Assembly (NCBI RefSeq): GCF_046297895.1
Contig: NZ_JBKBHC010000003.1
Coordinates: 62,001-126,000 of the forward strand
Direction: 5' to 3'
Origin: Ferrovibrio sp046297895
GTDB lineage: Bacteria > Pseudomonadota > Alphaproteobacteria > Ferrovibrionales > Ferrovibrionaceae
Length of the DNA stretch: 64,000 nucleotides
This document shows, one piece after another, positions 34,871-43,236 of this stretch (its first letter is position 1; each line of letters begins with the position of its first letter). The position numbers were made by a program, and so were the translations under genes. The notes beneath the pieces were generated by a model. The model worked only from the letters and a program-made list of their open reading frames with translations, made no database searches and was not told where the DNA came from.

Positions 34871-34940
34871 GGCGCTGTTCTAGACCCCGCCCGGGGTATA
34901 GTCGAGGCGCTGACCGGGAGGCGCCATGTCTGATCTGACC
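34856..34940. repeat. 20-bp perfect inverted repeat over two divergent start codons
   Basis: The arm 34856-34875 is an exact reverse complement of 34921-34940; the spacer is 45 bases. Each arm contains a start codon and the first five codons (Met-Ser-Asp-Leu-Thr), so rsmB and the thioesterase begin with the same residues and the same six bases (GGCGCC or its end) before the ATG. In the spacer, ACCCCG-CC-CGGGGT (34884-34897) is a second perfect palindrome. Confidence 0.9.
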
Positions 34941-35348
34941 ATTGCCGAGGCCCAGGCCATTCTGGCCGAGAATTTCCCGCCCTGGATCCGCGACCTGCAT
35001 CTGCGGTTCGACAGCGTCGCACCAGGCCGCGTGGTGCTGCGTCTGCCCAACAATCCGAAACTGGCGCGGGTGGGCGGCATCCTCTGCGGCCAGGCCATCA
35101 TGGCCGTGGCGGATACCGCCATGGTCTTTGCCGTGACGAGTGCGCTGAAACGCTTCGTCAACATGGCGACCGTGACGCAGACCACCAGTTTCTTCCGTGC
35201 GGTCGCCGACCAGGACGTATTGTGCGAGACCCGCGTGATCCGGCTGGGCAAGAGCCTGGCCTTCGGCGAGGCGAGCTTCCGCAGCATCGAGCGCGAGGAA
35301 CCTTTCGCCCAGGCCAGCCTCACCTATGCGCTGTTGGCCGGAAAGTGA
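34926..35348 (+). CDS. PaaI-type hotdog-fold thioesterase
   Basis: This 140-residue protein has the hotdog core helix and loop GGILCGQAIMAVADTAMVFAV, followed by NMATVTQTTSFFRAVADQDVLCETRVIRLGKSLAFGEASF, as in acyl-CoA thioesterases of the PaaI/YdiI group. The substrate is unknown. Its start lies in the inverted repeat opposite rsmB, with GGGAGG just upstream. rpe follows 90 bases later. Confidence 0.87.
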   Translation: MSDLTIAEAQAILAENFPPWIRDLHLRFDSVAPGRVVLRLPNNPKLARVGGILCGQAIMAVADTAMVFAVTSALKRFVNMATVTQTTSFFRAVADQDVLCETRVIRLGKSLAFGEASFRSIEREEPFAQASLTYALLAGK

Positions 35349-35438
35349 GGGAAATATCGCGCCAAACCGCGAATTATGGCCGAATCGGGGCGGCCCGCTT
35401 GCTTGGCGGATCGGCCGGAACCTGCTAATCCTCCGGCC

Positions 35439-36113
35439 ATGCCGCAGCAATCGACCCGAATCGCTCCCTCGATCCTCTCCGCCGATTTCGCCCAACTGGG
35501 CGCCGAAGTCGCCGCCATCGACAGGGCGGGCGCCGACTATATCCATATCGACGTGATGGACGGGCATTTCGTGCCTAACCTCACCATCGGCCCGAGCGTG
35601 GTGGCGGCCTTGCGCAAGCACACGAAGAAGCCCTTCGACGTGCATCTGATGATCTCGCCGGTGGATGCTTTCGTGCCGCAATTCGCCGAGGCCGGCGCCG
35701 ACATCATCACCGTGCATCCGGAAGCCGGCCCGCATGTGCATCGCACGCTGCAACTCATTCGCTCGCTGGGCAAGAAAGCCGGCCTGTCGCTCAATCCCGG
35801 CACGCCGGTGGAAACCGCGCTTGCCGTGCTCGACATGGTCGACCTCGTGCTGGTGATGAGCGTGAATCCGGGCTTTGGCGGGCAGAAATTCATCTCCAGC
35901 CAGCTCGAGAAAATTCGCATCCTGCGCGCGGCCATCGACAAGTCGGGCCGGGCCATCGACCTGGAAGTGGATGGCGGGATCAATGCCGAGACGGCGCAGC
36001 TTGCCGTTGATGCCGGCGCCGATGTGCTGGTGGCCGGTACGGCCACCTTCCAGGGCGGCCCGTCGGCCTATGCCGGCAATATCGCGCGGGTGCGCGCCAA
36101 GCGCGCGGCGTGA
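35439..36113 (+). CDS. rpe: Ribulose-phosphate 3-epimerase
   Basis: This 224-residue TIM-barrel enzyme interconverts ribulose-5-phosphate and xylulose-5-phosphate. It has the family starts IAPSILSADFAQLGAEV and IHIDVMDGHFVPNLTIGP, the DVHLMI motif, VMSVNPGFGGQKF and LEVDGGIN. The ATG at 35439 (MPQQSTRIAPSILSADF) is chosen since the upstream in-frame part is not conserved. It runs into the heparinase-like gene after six bases. Confidence 0.96.
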   Translation: MPQQSTRIAPSILSADFAQLGAEVAAIDRAGADYIHIDVMDGHFVPNLTIGPSVVAALRKHTKKPFDVHLMISPVDAFVPQFAEAGADIITVHPEAGPHVHRTLQLIRSLGKKAGLSLNPGTPVETALAVLDMVDLVLVMSVNPGFGGQKFISSQLEKIRILRAAIDKSGRAIDLEVDGGINAETAQLAVDAGADVLVAGTATFQGGPSAYAGNIARVRAKRAA

Positions 36114-36119
36114 GCTGAC

Positions 36120-37778
36120 GTGGCTGCGGCCAGTCTGCAGGAAAGTGTCGGACGGAAACTGCTGCGGCGCGCCAGCGCCGCCTGGTATGCCACGCGTCTT
36201 TACGGGCTTACCCTGCCGCGCCAGGCACCGCTGGAACTGCCGGTGCTGCCCGACGAGGCCTGGCCAGGGTCGGTGGCCAATGCCGACCGGCTGTTCCAGG
36301 GCCGCTTCGTCTTTGCCGGCGTCGAGGTGGTCTCGCCGCATGCTGCGCCATGGAGCATGGCGGCGAGCGAGCTGAAGCTCGATGCCGCCAGTCACGCCGC
36401 CTGGGCCGCCGAACTGCATGGCTTCCGCTGGCTGCGCGATTTCGCCACCCAGGGCGGCGACATGGCGCGCCGCATGGCGCGGGCGCTGATTGCGTCCTGG
36501 CTTGGCGCTCATGCGCAGCGGATCCATGGCCTGCCCTGGCGGGCCGATGTGGCCGGCCGGCGGCTGTCGCACTGGATCGGGGCGGCACATTTCGTGCTGG
36601 ACGGCGCGGACGATGCTTTCGCACACGACTTCCTGCTGGCCATCGCGCGCCATACCGCGCATCTGAACAACGCCGCGAAACGCACGCCGCCGGGCCTGCC
36701 CCGCTTTGCCGCGACGATTGGCCTAGTCTACGGGCTCGAGGCACTGGGCCAACCAGAGCAGGCCGCGATGCAGGCGCTCTGCGATGCGCTGGAAACGCAG
36801 ATCCTAGCCGATGGCTGCCATGTCAGCCGCAATCCCTCGCAGCTTTATCGCCTGCTGCGCGAAATCGTGGCCCTGTGGCGTTTCCTGCTGGCGCTCGATC
36901 CTGAACGCGCGGCGATGTTGCAGGTTTTTCTCGACCGCATGGCGCCGATGCTGCGCTTTTTCCGCCATGGCGATGGCGGGCTGGCGTTGTTCCATGGCGG
37001 CCAGGAAGAGGCTGCCGCCCAGATCGAGCAACTGCTCGATCTCTCCGAGGCGAAAGGCAAGCCGCTCAACTCGGCGACGCTCAGCGGCTATGAACGGGCT
37101 ATTGCCAGGCGCGGCCTGCTGCTGGTCGACGCCGGCGGCACACCGCCGGCCCAGTCCGATGCACCGCCGCCCCATCGCAGTCTGCTGTCATTCGAGTTCA
37201 GCCATGGCAAGGACCGCCTGATCGTGAATTGCGGCGCTTCGCGGCGGGTCGGCGGCGGCTGGGCCGAGGCTTTGAGCGGCAGCGCGGCGCACAGCACCGT
37301 CACGCTGGGCCAGGGTGAGCCAAGTGTGGATGCGCGGGTATCCGTCATGCGCAACGAGCAGGATGGCGCAATCTGGTTCGATCTGGAACACGATGGCTGG
37401 CGCGCCAGCCATAACCGCCTGTACCGCCGCCGCCTGTTCCTGGCAGCCAGCGGCGAAGACCTGCGTGGCGAGGAAACCGTCGCCGAATCCCTCACTGGCG
37501 GCATGCCGGTGGAGGCCGTGCTGCGGCTGCATCTTCATCCGGGCGTGCATGCCTCGCTGATCGGCAGCGGCGATACGGTGATCCTGAAAAGCGCCACCGG
37601 CCAGGGCTGGCGCTGGCGCGGCGCTGGCGGCGTGGTGCGGCTGGAAGACAGCGTCTATTTCGGCCATGCCGATAACGGCGGCGCCGATGCGCCGCGCCGC
37701 ACGCAGCAGATCGTGATGGCCGGCTCGGCCGGTGAAACCCCGCTGGTGTTCAAATGGGCGCTAACCAAAATCGGCTGA
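36120..37778 (+). CDS. Heparinase II/III-family protein
   Basis: This 552-residue protein has an alpha/alpha-toroid N-terminal half (HGFRWLRDFATQGGDMARRMARALIASWL; LSHWIGAAHFVL; HLNNAAKRTPPGLPRFAATIGLVYG) and a beta-rich C-terminal half typical of heparinase II/III-type lyases (SLLSFEFSHGKDRLIVNCGASRR, HSTVTLGQGEPS). No signal peptide is visible, so the substrate may be an intracellular or periplasmic glycan. In many Alphaproteobacteria a gene of this type follows rsmB and rpe and precedes purH; purH is absent here. It begins with GTG at 36120. Confidence 0.83.
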   Translation: MAAASLQESVGRKLLRRASAAWYATRLYGLTLPRQAPLELPVLPDEAWPGSVANADRLFQGRFVFAGVEVVSPHAAPWSMAASELKLDAASHAAWAAELHGFRWLRDFATQGGDMARRMARALIASWLGAHAQRIHGLPWRADVAGRRLSHWIGAAHFVLDGADDAFAHDFLLAIARHTAHLNNAAKRTPPGLPRFAATIGLVYGLEALGQPEQAAMQALCDALETQILADGCHVSRNPSQLYRLLREIVALWRFLLALDPERAAMLQVFLDRMAPMLRFFRHGDGGLALFHGGQEEAAAQIEQLLDLSEAKGKPLNSATLSGYERAIARRGLLLVDAGGTPPAQSDAPPPHRSLLSFEFSHGKDRLIVNCGASRRVGGGWAEALSGSAAHSTVTLGQGEPSVDARVSVMRNEQDGAIWFDLEHDGWRASHNRLYRRRLFLAASGEDLRGEETVAESLTGGMPVEAVLRLHLHPGVHASLIGSGDTVILKSATGQGWRWRGAGGVVRLEDSVYFGHADNGGADAPRRTQQIVMAGSAGETPLVFKWALTKIG

Positions 37779-38251
37779 TTCATATCGCCAGCCTGCCGGC
37801 GCAACCGTGGAAGAACGGCGGCGGACTCACCACCGAGATCGCCATCTATCCGCCCGGCGCCACGACGGATGATTTCCTCTGGCGCGTCAGCATGGCGAAA
37901 ATCGAGCGCGACGGACCGTTCTCGGCCTTTCCCGGCATCACCCGCTGGATCACGCTGGTCGAGGGCAACGGTTTCGTGCTGGATTTCGCCGACGGGTCGA
38001 AGCTGGAGGTGACGAAGCCGTTCGAGCCGCACCAGTTCGATGGCGGGTTAGCAGCGCATTGCCGCCTGATTGACGGTCCCTGCCGCGACCTCAACGTGAT
38101 GGCGCGCAGCGACGTGGTGATGCGCGTGGGCATCGCGCGGACGCGGGCGATGCTGCCGTCGATGGGCCACGCGGTGGTGTCGGATCACGGGGTCTCGATC
38201 CGCCTCGACGAGCGGCATGTTCTGAATGCCTTCACCGACCGCCCGTTCTAG
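37754..38251 (+). CDS. HutD/Ves-family protein
   Basis: This 165-residue cupin-like protein has the characteristic opening LPAQPWKNGGGLTTEIAIYPPGA, the block WRVSMAKIERDGPFSAFPGITRWITLVEGNGF and PHQFDGGLAAHCRLIDGPCRDLNVMARS. HutD is linked with histidine use and Ves with cold; neither role is settled, and no hut gene is nearby. It overlaps the end of the heparinase gene by 25 bases in another frame, so translation is probably coupled. Confidence 0.88.
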   Translation: MGANQNRLIHIASLPAQPWKNGGGLTTEIAIYPPGATTDDFLWRVSMAKIERDGPFSAFPGITRWITLVEGNGFVLDFADGSKLEVTKPFEPHQFDGGLAAHCRLIDGPCRDLNVMARSDVVMRVGIARTRAMLPSMGHAVVSDHGVSIRLDERHVLNAFTDRPF

Positions 38252-38257
38252 ACGGGC
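38241..38257. terminator. Hairpin over the HutD stop between convergent genes
   Basis: GCCCGT and ACGGGC pair perfectly around TCTAG, which contains the HutD stop codon; the convergent adenosine kinase stop begins three bases on. No T-run follows, so this would be a weak bidirectional terminator. Confidence 0.35.
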
Positions 38258-38259
38258 AT

Positions 38260-39255
38260 TCAGCTCTTCTGTGCCTCGGCGATGAAGGGCTTCAACGGCT
38301 TCTGCGGCCGCGGGCCGATATGGCTGATCACTTCGGCGGCGCAGAATGAACCGAGCCGCCCTGCGGCATGCAGGTCGAAGCCGTGGGTGAAGCCATAGAG
38401 GAAGCCGGCGGCATATAGATCGCCGGCGCCGGTGGTGTCCACCACATTGACGCCGCGCACGGCGTCGATGATATGCAGTTCCTCGCCCGAGATGATCACC
38501 GAGCCTTTCTCAGAGCGGGTCAGCGCCGCCACATCGACATGGCCGCGCACGTGTTGCAGCGCACCGTCGAAATCCTTCGTCTGATACAGCGCGGTGATCT
38601 CGGCTTCGTTGGCGAACAGGATGTCGATATGGTGTTCCACCAGATGGCGGAATTCGGCGCGGTGGCGATCGACGCAGAAGCTGTCGGACAGCGACATTGC
38701 CACCTTGCGACCGGCATCATGGGCCAGACGGATCGCCTTGCGCATGCCGTCCTTGGCCATGGGCTGGTCCCACAGATAGCCTTCCAGATAGGTGATTTCC
38801 GCCTTTGCCACGGCGGCCGGTTCGATGTCGTCGGGCGTAAGGTCGATGGACGCGCCCAGATAGGTGTTCATGGTGCGCTGCGCGTCGGGCGTCACCAGGA
38901 TCAGGCAGCGTGCCGTCGATGGGCCTTCGGTGGCCGGCGCCGTGTCGTAATGTACGCCCAGGCCGCGGATGTCGCGGGCGAAAACCTCGCCCAGGGGATC
39001 GTTGCGCACGCGGCCGATGAACTGCACCTGGCCGCCGAGCGAGGCGATGCCGGCCGCCGTGTTGGCCGCCGAACCACCCGAGCATTCCACCGTTTCGCCC
39101 ATGGCGCCATAAAGCGTCTCGGCGCGGCCGCCGTCGATCAGGGTCATGCCGCCCTTGGGCATGCCATGCGCATCCAGGAAGTCATTGTCCACGCGGGCCA
39201 GAACGTCGACGATGGCGTTGCCGATGGCGAGCACGTTGTTCTGGGCCTTGGTCAT
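38260..39255 (-). CDS. Adenosine kinase-like PfkB sugar kinase
   Basis: This 331-residue ribokinase-fold enzyme probably phosphorylates adenosine or a related nucleoside/sugar. It has the N-terminal GNAIVDVLARVD, the glycine motif ECSGGSAANTAAGIASLGG, FIGRVRNDPLGEVFARDI, and the C-terminal catalytic VDTTGAGDLYAAGFLYG with the base aspartate. The ATG at 39255 has AGGAAAG upstream. It diverges from the amidase gene over 64 bases. Confidence 0.9.
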   Translation of the reverse strand: MTKAQNNVLAIGNAIVDVLARVDNDFLDAHGMPKGGMTLIDGGRAETLYGAMGETVECSGGSAANTAAGIASLGGQVQFIGRVRNDPLGEVFARDIRGLGVHYDTAPATEGPSTARCLILVTPDAQRTMNTYLGASIDLTPDDIEPAAVAKAEITYLEGYLWDQPMAKDGMRKAIRLAHDAGRKVAMSLSDSFCVDRHRAEFRHLVEHHIDILFANEAEITALYQTKDFDGALQHVRGHVDVAALTRSEKGSVIISGEELHIIDAVRGVNVVDTTGAGDLYAAGFLYGFTHGFDLHAAGRLGSFCAAEVISHIGPRPQKPLKPFIAEAQKS

Positions 39256-39319
39256 CGAAGCTTTCCTGCTGGCGGCATTTACAGTTACTCTGTAGCCAAT
39301 CGAGGCAAGGAAGGCAAAT

Positions 39320-40768
39320 ATGGACGCGTTGATAAAGATGACCGCCCGCCAGGCCGTGGCGGCCCTGAAGGCCCGGGATGTGAGCCCGGCCGAACTGATC
39401 GATGCCGCCGAGAAACGCATCGCTGAGGTGGAACCCCAGGTCAACGCCCTGCCGATCCTGTGCCTGGACCGTGCCCGCGCCATGGCCGGCAAGCTGGAGC
39501 ACCCCGAAACCCCGCCGCCAGGCTATCTCTACGGCCTGCCCGTGGCGATCAAGGATCTGGTGGATGTGGCCGGCGTGCGCTGCACCCAGGGCAGCCGCGT
39601 ATTCGCCGACCGCATCGCCCCGCGCTCGGATTACTCGGTGGAGCGCCTGGAGGCCAGGGGCGCGCTGGTGATCGCCAAGTCCAACACGCCGGAATTCGGC
39701 GCCGGCGCGCAGACCTTCAACGACGTGTTTGGTACCACCACCAATCCATGGAACACCGCGCTCACCCCGGCCGGTTCCTCGGGCGGCGCGGCGGCGGCGC
39801 TGGCCGCCGGCGAGGTCTGGCTGGCCGACGGGTCCGATCTGGGCGGCAGTCTGCGCACGCCGGCCTCCTTCACCGGCGTGGTCGGCCTGCGCCCTTCGCC
39901 GGGCCGGGTCGCCTGGGGTCCGCGCGCGCTGCCGTTCGACACATTGTCGGTGCTGGGCCCGATGGGCCGCAATGTCGGTGATGTGGCGCTGATGCTGGAT
40001 GCCCAGTCGGGCCTCGATCCGCGCGATCCGCTCAGCCTGCCGGCACCCGACCGCAGCTTCGTCGAATCCGTCGACCATGCGCTCAGCCTGGGGCGGCTGC
40101 CCTCGCGCTTTGCCGGCGGCTGCCGGGTGGGCTGGAGTGCCGATCTGGGCCTCACGCCGGTCGATCCTGAAGTGGTCGAGGCGTGCAGCCAGGCCGTGAA
40201 GCGCGTGGAAAAGCTTGGCGCACAGGTCGGCACGGATATTCCCGATTTCACCGGCGCGGAAGATTGCTTCCAGGTGCTGCGCGCCGCCAATTTCGCCGCC
40301 TCGATCTGGCCCAAGATCCAGGGCAAGACCGAGCTGGTGAAGCCCGAGGTGATCTGGAACGCGGAAAAGGGGCTGAAACTGGGTGGGCCCGAGATGGCCG
40401 ATGCGCGCCGCGTGCAGGGGCTGATCTATAACAGCGTCTCCGCCTTCTTCGATCGACACGATTTCCTGCTGCTGCCCACGGCGGTGGCACCGCCCTTCGA
40501 TCATCGGCTGCGGTACCTGGAGGAGGTTGCGGGCCGCAGGTTCGATACCTACATCTCCTGGCTGGTATTGCAGTTCGCCATCACGCTGGCTGGCGTGCCG
40601 GCCATCTCGATCCCGTGCGGCTTCACCGCCTCGGGCCGGCCGATCGGCCTGCAGGTGGTGGCGCGGCCACGTGGCGAGGCGGAATTGCTGGCTTTCTGTG
40701 CGGTGCTCGAGGCCGAACTGGGCTTAAGCGCACGCGTGCCGATCGATCCGGTCGCCGGCCAGCCATGA
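39320..40768 (+). CDS. Amidase-signature family amidase
   Basis: This 482-residue amidase has the complete Ser-cisSer-Lys triad: K78 in PVAIKDLVDVAG, cis-S153 in AGSSGGAAAAL and nucleophile S177 in GSDLGGSLRTPAS. It hydrolyses a carboxylic amide of unknown identity. It is not GatA, since there is no gatB or gatC around it. The EI24-type gene follows in 27 bases. Confidence 0.92.
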   Translation: MDALIKMTARQAVAALKARDVSPAELIDAAEKRIAEVEPQVNALPILCLDRARAMAGKLEHPETPPPGYLYGLPVAIKDLVDVAGVRCTQGSRVFADRIAPRSDYSVERLEARGALVIAKSNTPEFGAGAQTFNDVFGTTTNPWNTALTPAGSSGGAAAALAAGEVWLADGSDLGGSLRTPASFTGVVGLRPSPGRVAWGPRALPFDTLSVLGPMGRNVGDVALMLDAQSGLDPRDPLSLPAPDRSFVESVDHALSLGRLPSRFAGGCRVGWSADLGLTPVDPEVVEACSQAVKRVEKLGAQVGTDIPDFTGAEDCFQVLRAANFAASIWPKIQGKTELVKPEVIWNAEKGLKLGGPEMADARRVQGLIYNSVSAFFDRHDFLLLPTAVAPPFDHRLRYLEEVAGRRFDTYISWLVLQFAITLAGVPAISIPCGFTASGRPIGLQVVARPRGEAELLAFCAVLEAELGLSARVPIDPVAGQP

Positions 40769-40795
40769 CCGGTCGGCGATGATTGGAGAAACATC

Positions 40796-41473
40796 ATGAT
40801 TGGTCGCAGCCTTAGTCTCGCCATCGGCCAGTTGCCCGACCCGACCTTCCGTCGGGTGCTGGTGAAATCCCTGCTGATCAGCATGATGGTGTTCGGGCTG
40901 CTCGCCGTGGGGCTGTGGTTTGGCCTGCTGCTTCTGCCCGACACGCAGCAGACCTGGCTCGACTGGCTGATCGGCTTCCTGTCGGGGCTGGGCTTCTTCG
41001 TCGGCATGATGCTGCTGTTCCCCGCCGTGATGACGGCAGCGCTGGGCTTGTTCATCGACGACATCGCCGATGCCGTGGAGCAGAAGCATTACCCGCAGGA
41101 TGCGCGCGGCCAGCCCGTGGCCTTCTGGCCGGCTTTGTGGGGTTCGCTGCGGTTCCTCGGCATCGTTCTTGCGGTCAATATCGTATTGCTGCCGGTTTAT
41201 GGCATCCTGCTGTTCTTCCCGCCGCTTTTGTATGTGCTGTCGCTGGCGGTGAACGGGTATCTGGTCGGGCGGGAGTATTTCGAGGCAGTGGCCTGGCGCT
41301 ACCTGCCCCGGCCCGAGGCCGACCGGCTGCGCCAGCGCCGGCGTGGCGACGTCTGGTTGTGCGGCGCGCTTATTGTACTTCTGTTAACCATTCCGGTCGT
41401 AAATTTCCTTGTCCCGATTGTAGCTACCGCATTCATGGTTCACGTCTACAAGCGGTTGCGGGCGACGGGCTGA
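40796..41473 (+). CDS. EI24-domain (CysZ-like) membrane protein
   Basis: This 225-residue integral membrane protein has about four to six hydrophobic segments (LVKSLLISMMVFGLLAVGLWFGLLLL; FLSGLGFFVGMMLLFPAVMTAALGLF; FLGIVLAVNIVLLPVYGILLFFPPLLYVLSLAVNGYLVGREYFEAVAWRYL; VWLCGALIVLLLTIPVVNFLVPIVATAFMVHVY). The NGYLVGREYFE/ P-rich core is typical of the EI24 family, whose E. coli member CysZ moves sulfate. Substrate here is unknown. Confidence 0.88.
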   Translation: MIGRSLSLAIGQLPDPTFRRVLVKSLLISMMVFGLLAVGLWFGLLLLPDTQQTWLDWLIGFLSGLGFFVGMMLLFPAVMTAALGLFIDDIADAVEQKHYPQDARGQPVAFWPALWGSLRFLGIVLAVNIVLLPVYGILLFFPPLLYVLSLAVNGYLVGREYFEAVAWRYLPRPEADRLRQRRRGDVWLCGALIVLLLTIPVVNFLVPIVATAFMVHVYKRLRATG

Positions 41474-41538
41474 CCGTTATCCCGGCAATAGGTCGGTTGC
41501 CGGCTGAATCACCTTGGGGGATCAGAGGAGAACCGTCT

Positions 41539-42219
41539 ATGTTTGGTCGCAAGAAGCCGAGTGCCGATACCGCCGCCACCCTTCCGCCGGCTCCGCCTGC
41601 CGAACTGAAACAGCCGGAACCGGCACAGGCTGCGCCTGTGGCCAAGGCCGATGACGACCTGCCGCCCATGCCCAGCCATCTGAGGGCCGTCGGCAAACCC
41701 GTGCTTCCCACCGCCCCCGCCACCGTTACCGCCGGAGCCGCCATGACCGATACCCCGACCACCCCGACCTTCCGTCCCGAAATCGCCAAGCGCCCGGGCG
41801 TCGACCTGGCGCCCAAGGCCGTGGTGCAGGCAACCGCCGCTCCCGCTTCGCCGCGCAGCGAAGGTGCGGAGCCGAAAGTGCTGATGATCGGTCGCGAGAT
41901 CAGCCTGAACGGCCAGATCACCGCCTGTGACAAGGTGATTGTCGAAGGCCGCGTCGAGGCGCAGCTTACCGACAGTCGTTTCGTCGAGATCACCGAGACC
42001 GGACAGTTCAAGGGTTCGGCCGAAGTCGAGGAAGCCGAAGTTCGCGGCCGTTTCGAGGGTCGCCTCAGCGTCCGCGGCCGCCTGCTGATCCGTGGCAGCG
42101 GCAAGGTTTCGGGCGAGATCGCCTACGGCCAGCTTGAGATCGAATGCGGCGGCGAGATTTCCGGCACGGTGCAGACCGTGGCCGCCGGCAGCCGCAGCAC
42201 CTCGGCCGCTGCCGAATAA
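41539..42219 (+). CDS. Bactofilin-family cytoskeletal protein
   Basis: This 226-residue protein has a long Pro/Ala-rich disordered N-terminus (to about residue 110) followed by the bactofilin beta-helix: SLNGQITACDKVIVEGRVEAQLTDSRFVEITETGQFKGSAEVEEAEVRGRFEGRLSVRGRLLIRGSGKVSGEIAYGQLEIECGGEISG. Bactofilins polymerise without nucleotide and scaffold envelope enzymes. The start at 41539 (MFGRKKPSADT) follows GAGGAG. A strong terminator lies 26 bases after the stop. Confidence 0.93.
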   Translation: MFGRKKPSADTAATLPPAPPAELKQPEPAQAAPVAKADDDLPPMPSHLRAVGKPVLPTAPATVTAGAAMTDTPTTPTFRPEIAKRPGVDLAPKAVVQATAAPASPRSEGAEPKVLMIGREISLNGQITACDKVIVEGRVEAQLTDSRFVEITETGQFKGSAEVEEAEVRGRFEGRLSVRGRLLIRGSGKVSGEIAYGQLEIECGGEISGTVQTVAAGSRSTSAAAE

Positions 42220-42225
42220 ACCATC

Positions 42226-42693
42226 GTGATATCGTATCGCGTAGCGCGCGGGGCCTTTGCCCCGCGCCTTGTTTTTCTGGGCCTGACGATGCTGGCGCTG
42301 GCGGCCTGCGGGGCGCGTCCGTCCGGTGGCCCGGCCGTTGCTGACGAGCCGCTCGACCTGGCCCTGGTGCCGGCGCCGTCGCGGCCAGACGAAGCACCGC
42401 GACGTCCGCTCAGTGCCGACGTGGTGCGCAAGACCGAGGCCGAAGCCCGTGCCCTGTTCGGCGCGCCGGTCACGCTGCGGCGCGAACCGCCAGGCGAGGT
42501 CTGGCAGTATCAGGCCGAAAATCCGCGCTGCACGCTGCTGCTGTTCTTCTATCCCGATGCGGGACCGCGCCTGCGCGTGACCCATGCCCAGGTCTTAAGC
42601 CGCGTGCGTGGCCAGACGGTGGACGATTCCGACTGCCTGGCGGCATTGTTGAAAACCCAGCCGCCGATGGCGACAGCAAAGCCGATGTCGTGA
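42226..42693 (+). CDS. Small hypothetical lipoprotein
   Basis: This protein of at most 155 residues has a lipoprotein signal: basic n-region (RVARGAFAPR), hydrophobic LVFLGLTMLAL, and AAC at about 26-28. The mature part has TEAEARALFGAPVTLRREPPGEVWQYQAENPRCTLLLFFYP, like a small SmpA/BamE-type alpha/beta domain, but I do not assign it. The start (GTG 42226) is uncertain because a terminator-like hairpin lies inside the signal coding region; ATG 42289 is too late for a proper signal. Confidence 0.6.
   Translation: MISYRVARGAFAPRLVFLGLTMLALAACGARPSGGPAVADEPLDLALVPAPSRPDEAPRRPLSADVVRKTEAEARALFGAPVTLRREPPGEVWQYQAENPRCTLLLFFYPDAGPRLRVTHAQVLSRVRGQTVDDSDCLAALLKTQPPMATAKPMS
42246..42276 (+). terminator. 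Rho-independent terminator after the bactofilin gene
   Basis: A perfect 9-bp GC stem (42246-42254 with 42259-42267), CTTT loop, then CTTGTTTTT. It overlaps the 5' end of the lipoprotein gene called at 42226. It should stop most bactofilin transcripts and reduce or regulate expression of the lipoprotein. Confidence 0.8.
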
Positions 42694-42701
42694 TATCCGG
42701 T

Positions 42702-42755
42702 TCCCCGCTTTCGCGGGGATGACAAAAGATTCGTCACACCCGCGAAAGCGGGTGT
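42702..42755. repeat. Pair of short palindromes in opposite orientation, REP-like
   Basis: The first hairpin has a TCCCCGC stem with TTTC loop (42702-42719) and the second an 8-bp stem ACACCCGC with GAAA loop (42736-42755). The GAAA and TTTC loops show that the two are the same element in opposite orientation. CGCGAAAGCG elements are familiar between genes of Alphaproteobacteria. They fill the convergent gap between the lipoprotein and PIN genes. Confidence 0.75.
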
Positions 42756-42759
42756 CCCA

Positions 42760-43236
42760 TTATTTCAGGACTTCGCGGCGAAAGGTATCGTAATTCAGCA
42801 GCCGCAATTTGGGTGCTGCCTCCGTCAGGCGCGCCGCAAATTTTTTATCTTCTGTCACGAAGGCATCGCAATGGTCCTTTGCGGTGGTTCCGATGATCTC
42901 ATCGCGCGAGGCTATAGGCCTACTGCGTTTGATGGCATTCAGGTCCGCTTCTTGCTGTGGGCCTGTCCAGTTGCTCTGCCCCCACTTGGATACGCCCCAT
43001 AATGCAACTGAAGTTGGGCTGTTCTGCGTGCGGAGTTTATAGAAGGCCGACAGCAGCCTTTTCTGTTTCTCCGCATCGGCGATCTGCCGCAGTTCGTCTT
43101 CCTGAACATGCGTCGTGACGATGATCAGCTTTCCTGCTGCGATCAGCGCGCGAAGGCGTTCCACATCGCCATGACGCAGGATTTCGTCATAGGCGTTGCT
43201 GTCGAACATCACGCGCCATGGCGCCGGCACAGTCAT
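42760..43236 (-). CDS. PIN-domain protein
   Basis: This 158-residue protein resembles PIN-domain ribonucleases: FDSNAYDEIL at the start supplies the first acidic residue, IVTTHVQEDELRQI a second, and DAFVTEDKKFAARL is the C-terminal acidic strand/loop. The start at 43236 is supported because its ATG overlaps the TGA of the upstream AraC gene in ATGA. No antitoxin gene is adjacent, so it may be a stand-alone PIN or rely on a distant partner. Confidence 0.7.
   Translation of the reverse strand: MTVPAPWRVMFDSNAYDEILRHGDVERLRALIAAGKLIIVTTHVQEDELRQIADAEKQKRLLSAFYKLRTQNSPTSVALWGVSKWGQSNWTGPQQEADLNAIKRSRPIASRDEIIGTTAKDHCDAFVTEDKKFAARLTEAAPKLRLLNYDTFRREVLK

Noticed and set aside
40915..41538. Long N-terminal extension of the bactofilin
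   Set aside because: It is the EI24 gene in another frame; GAGGAG and MFGRKK at 41539 mark the real start.
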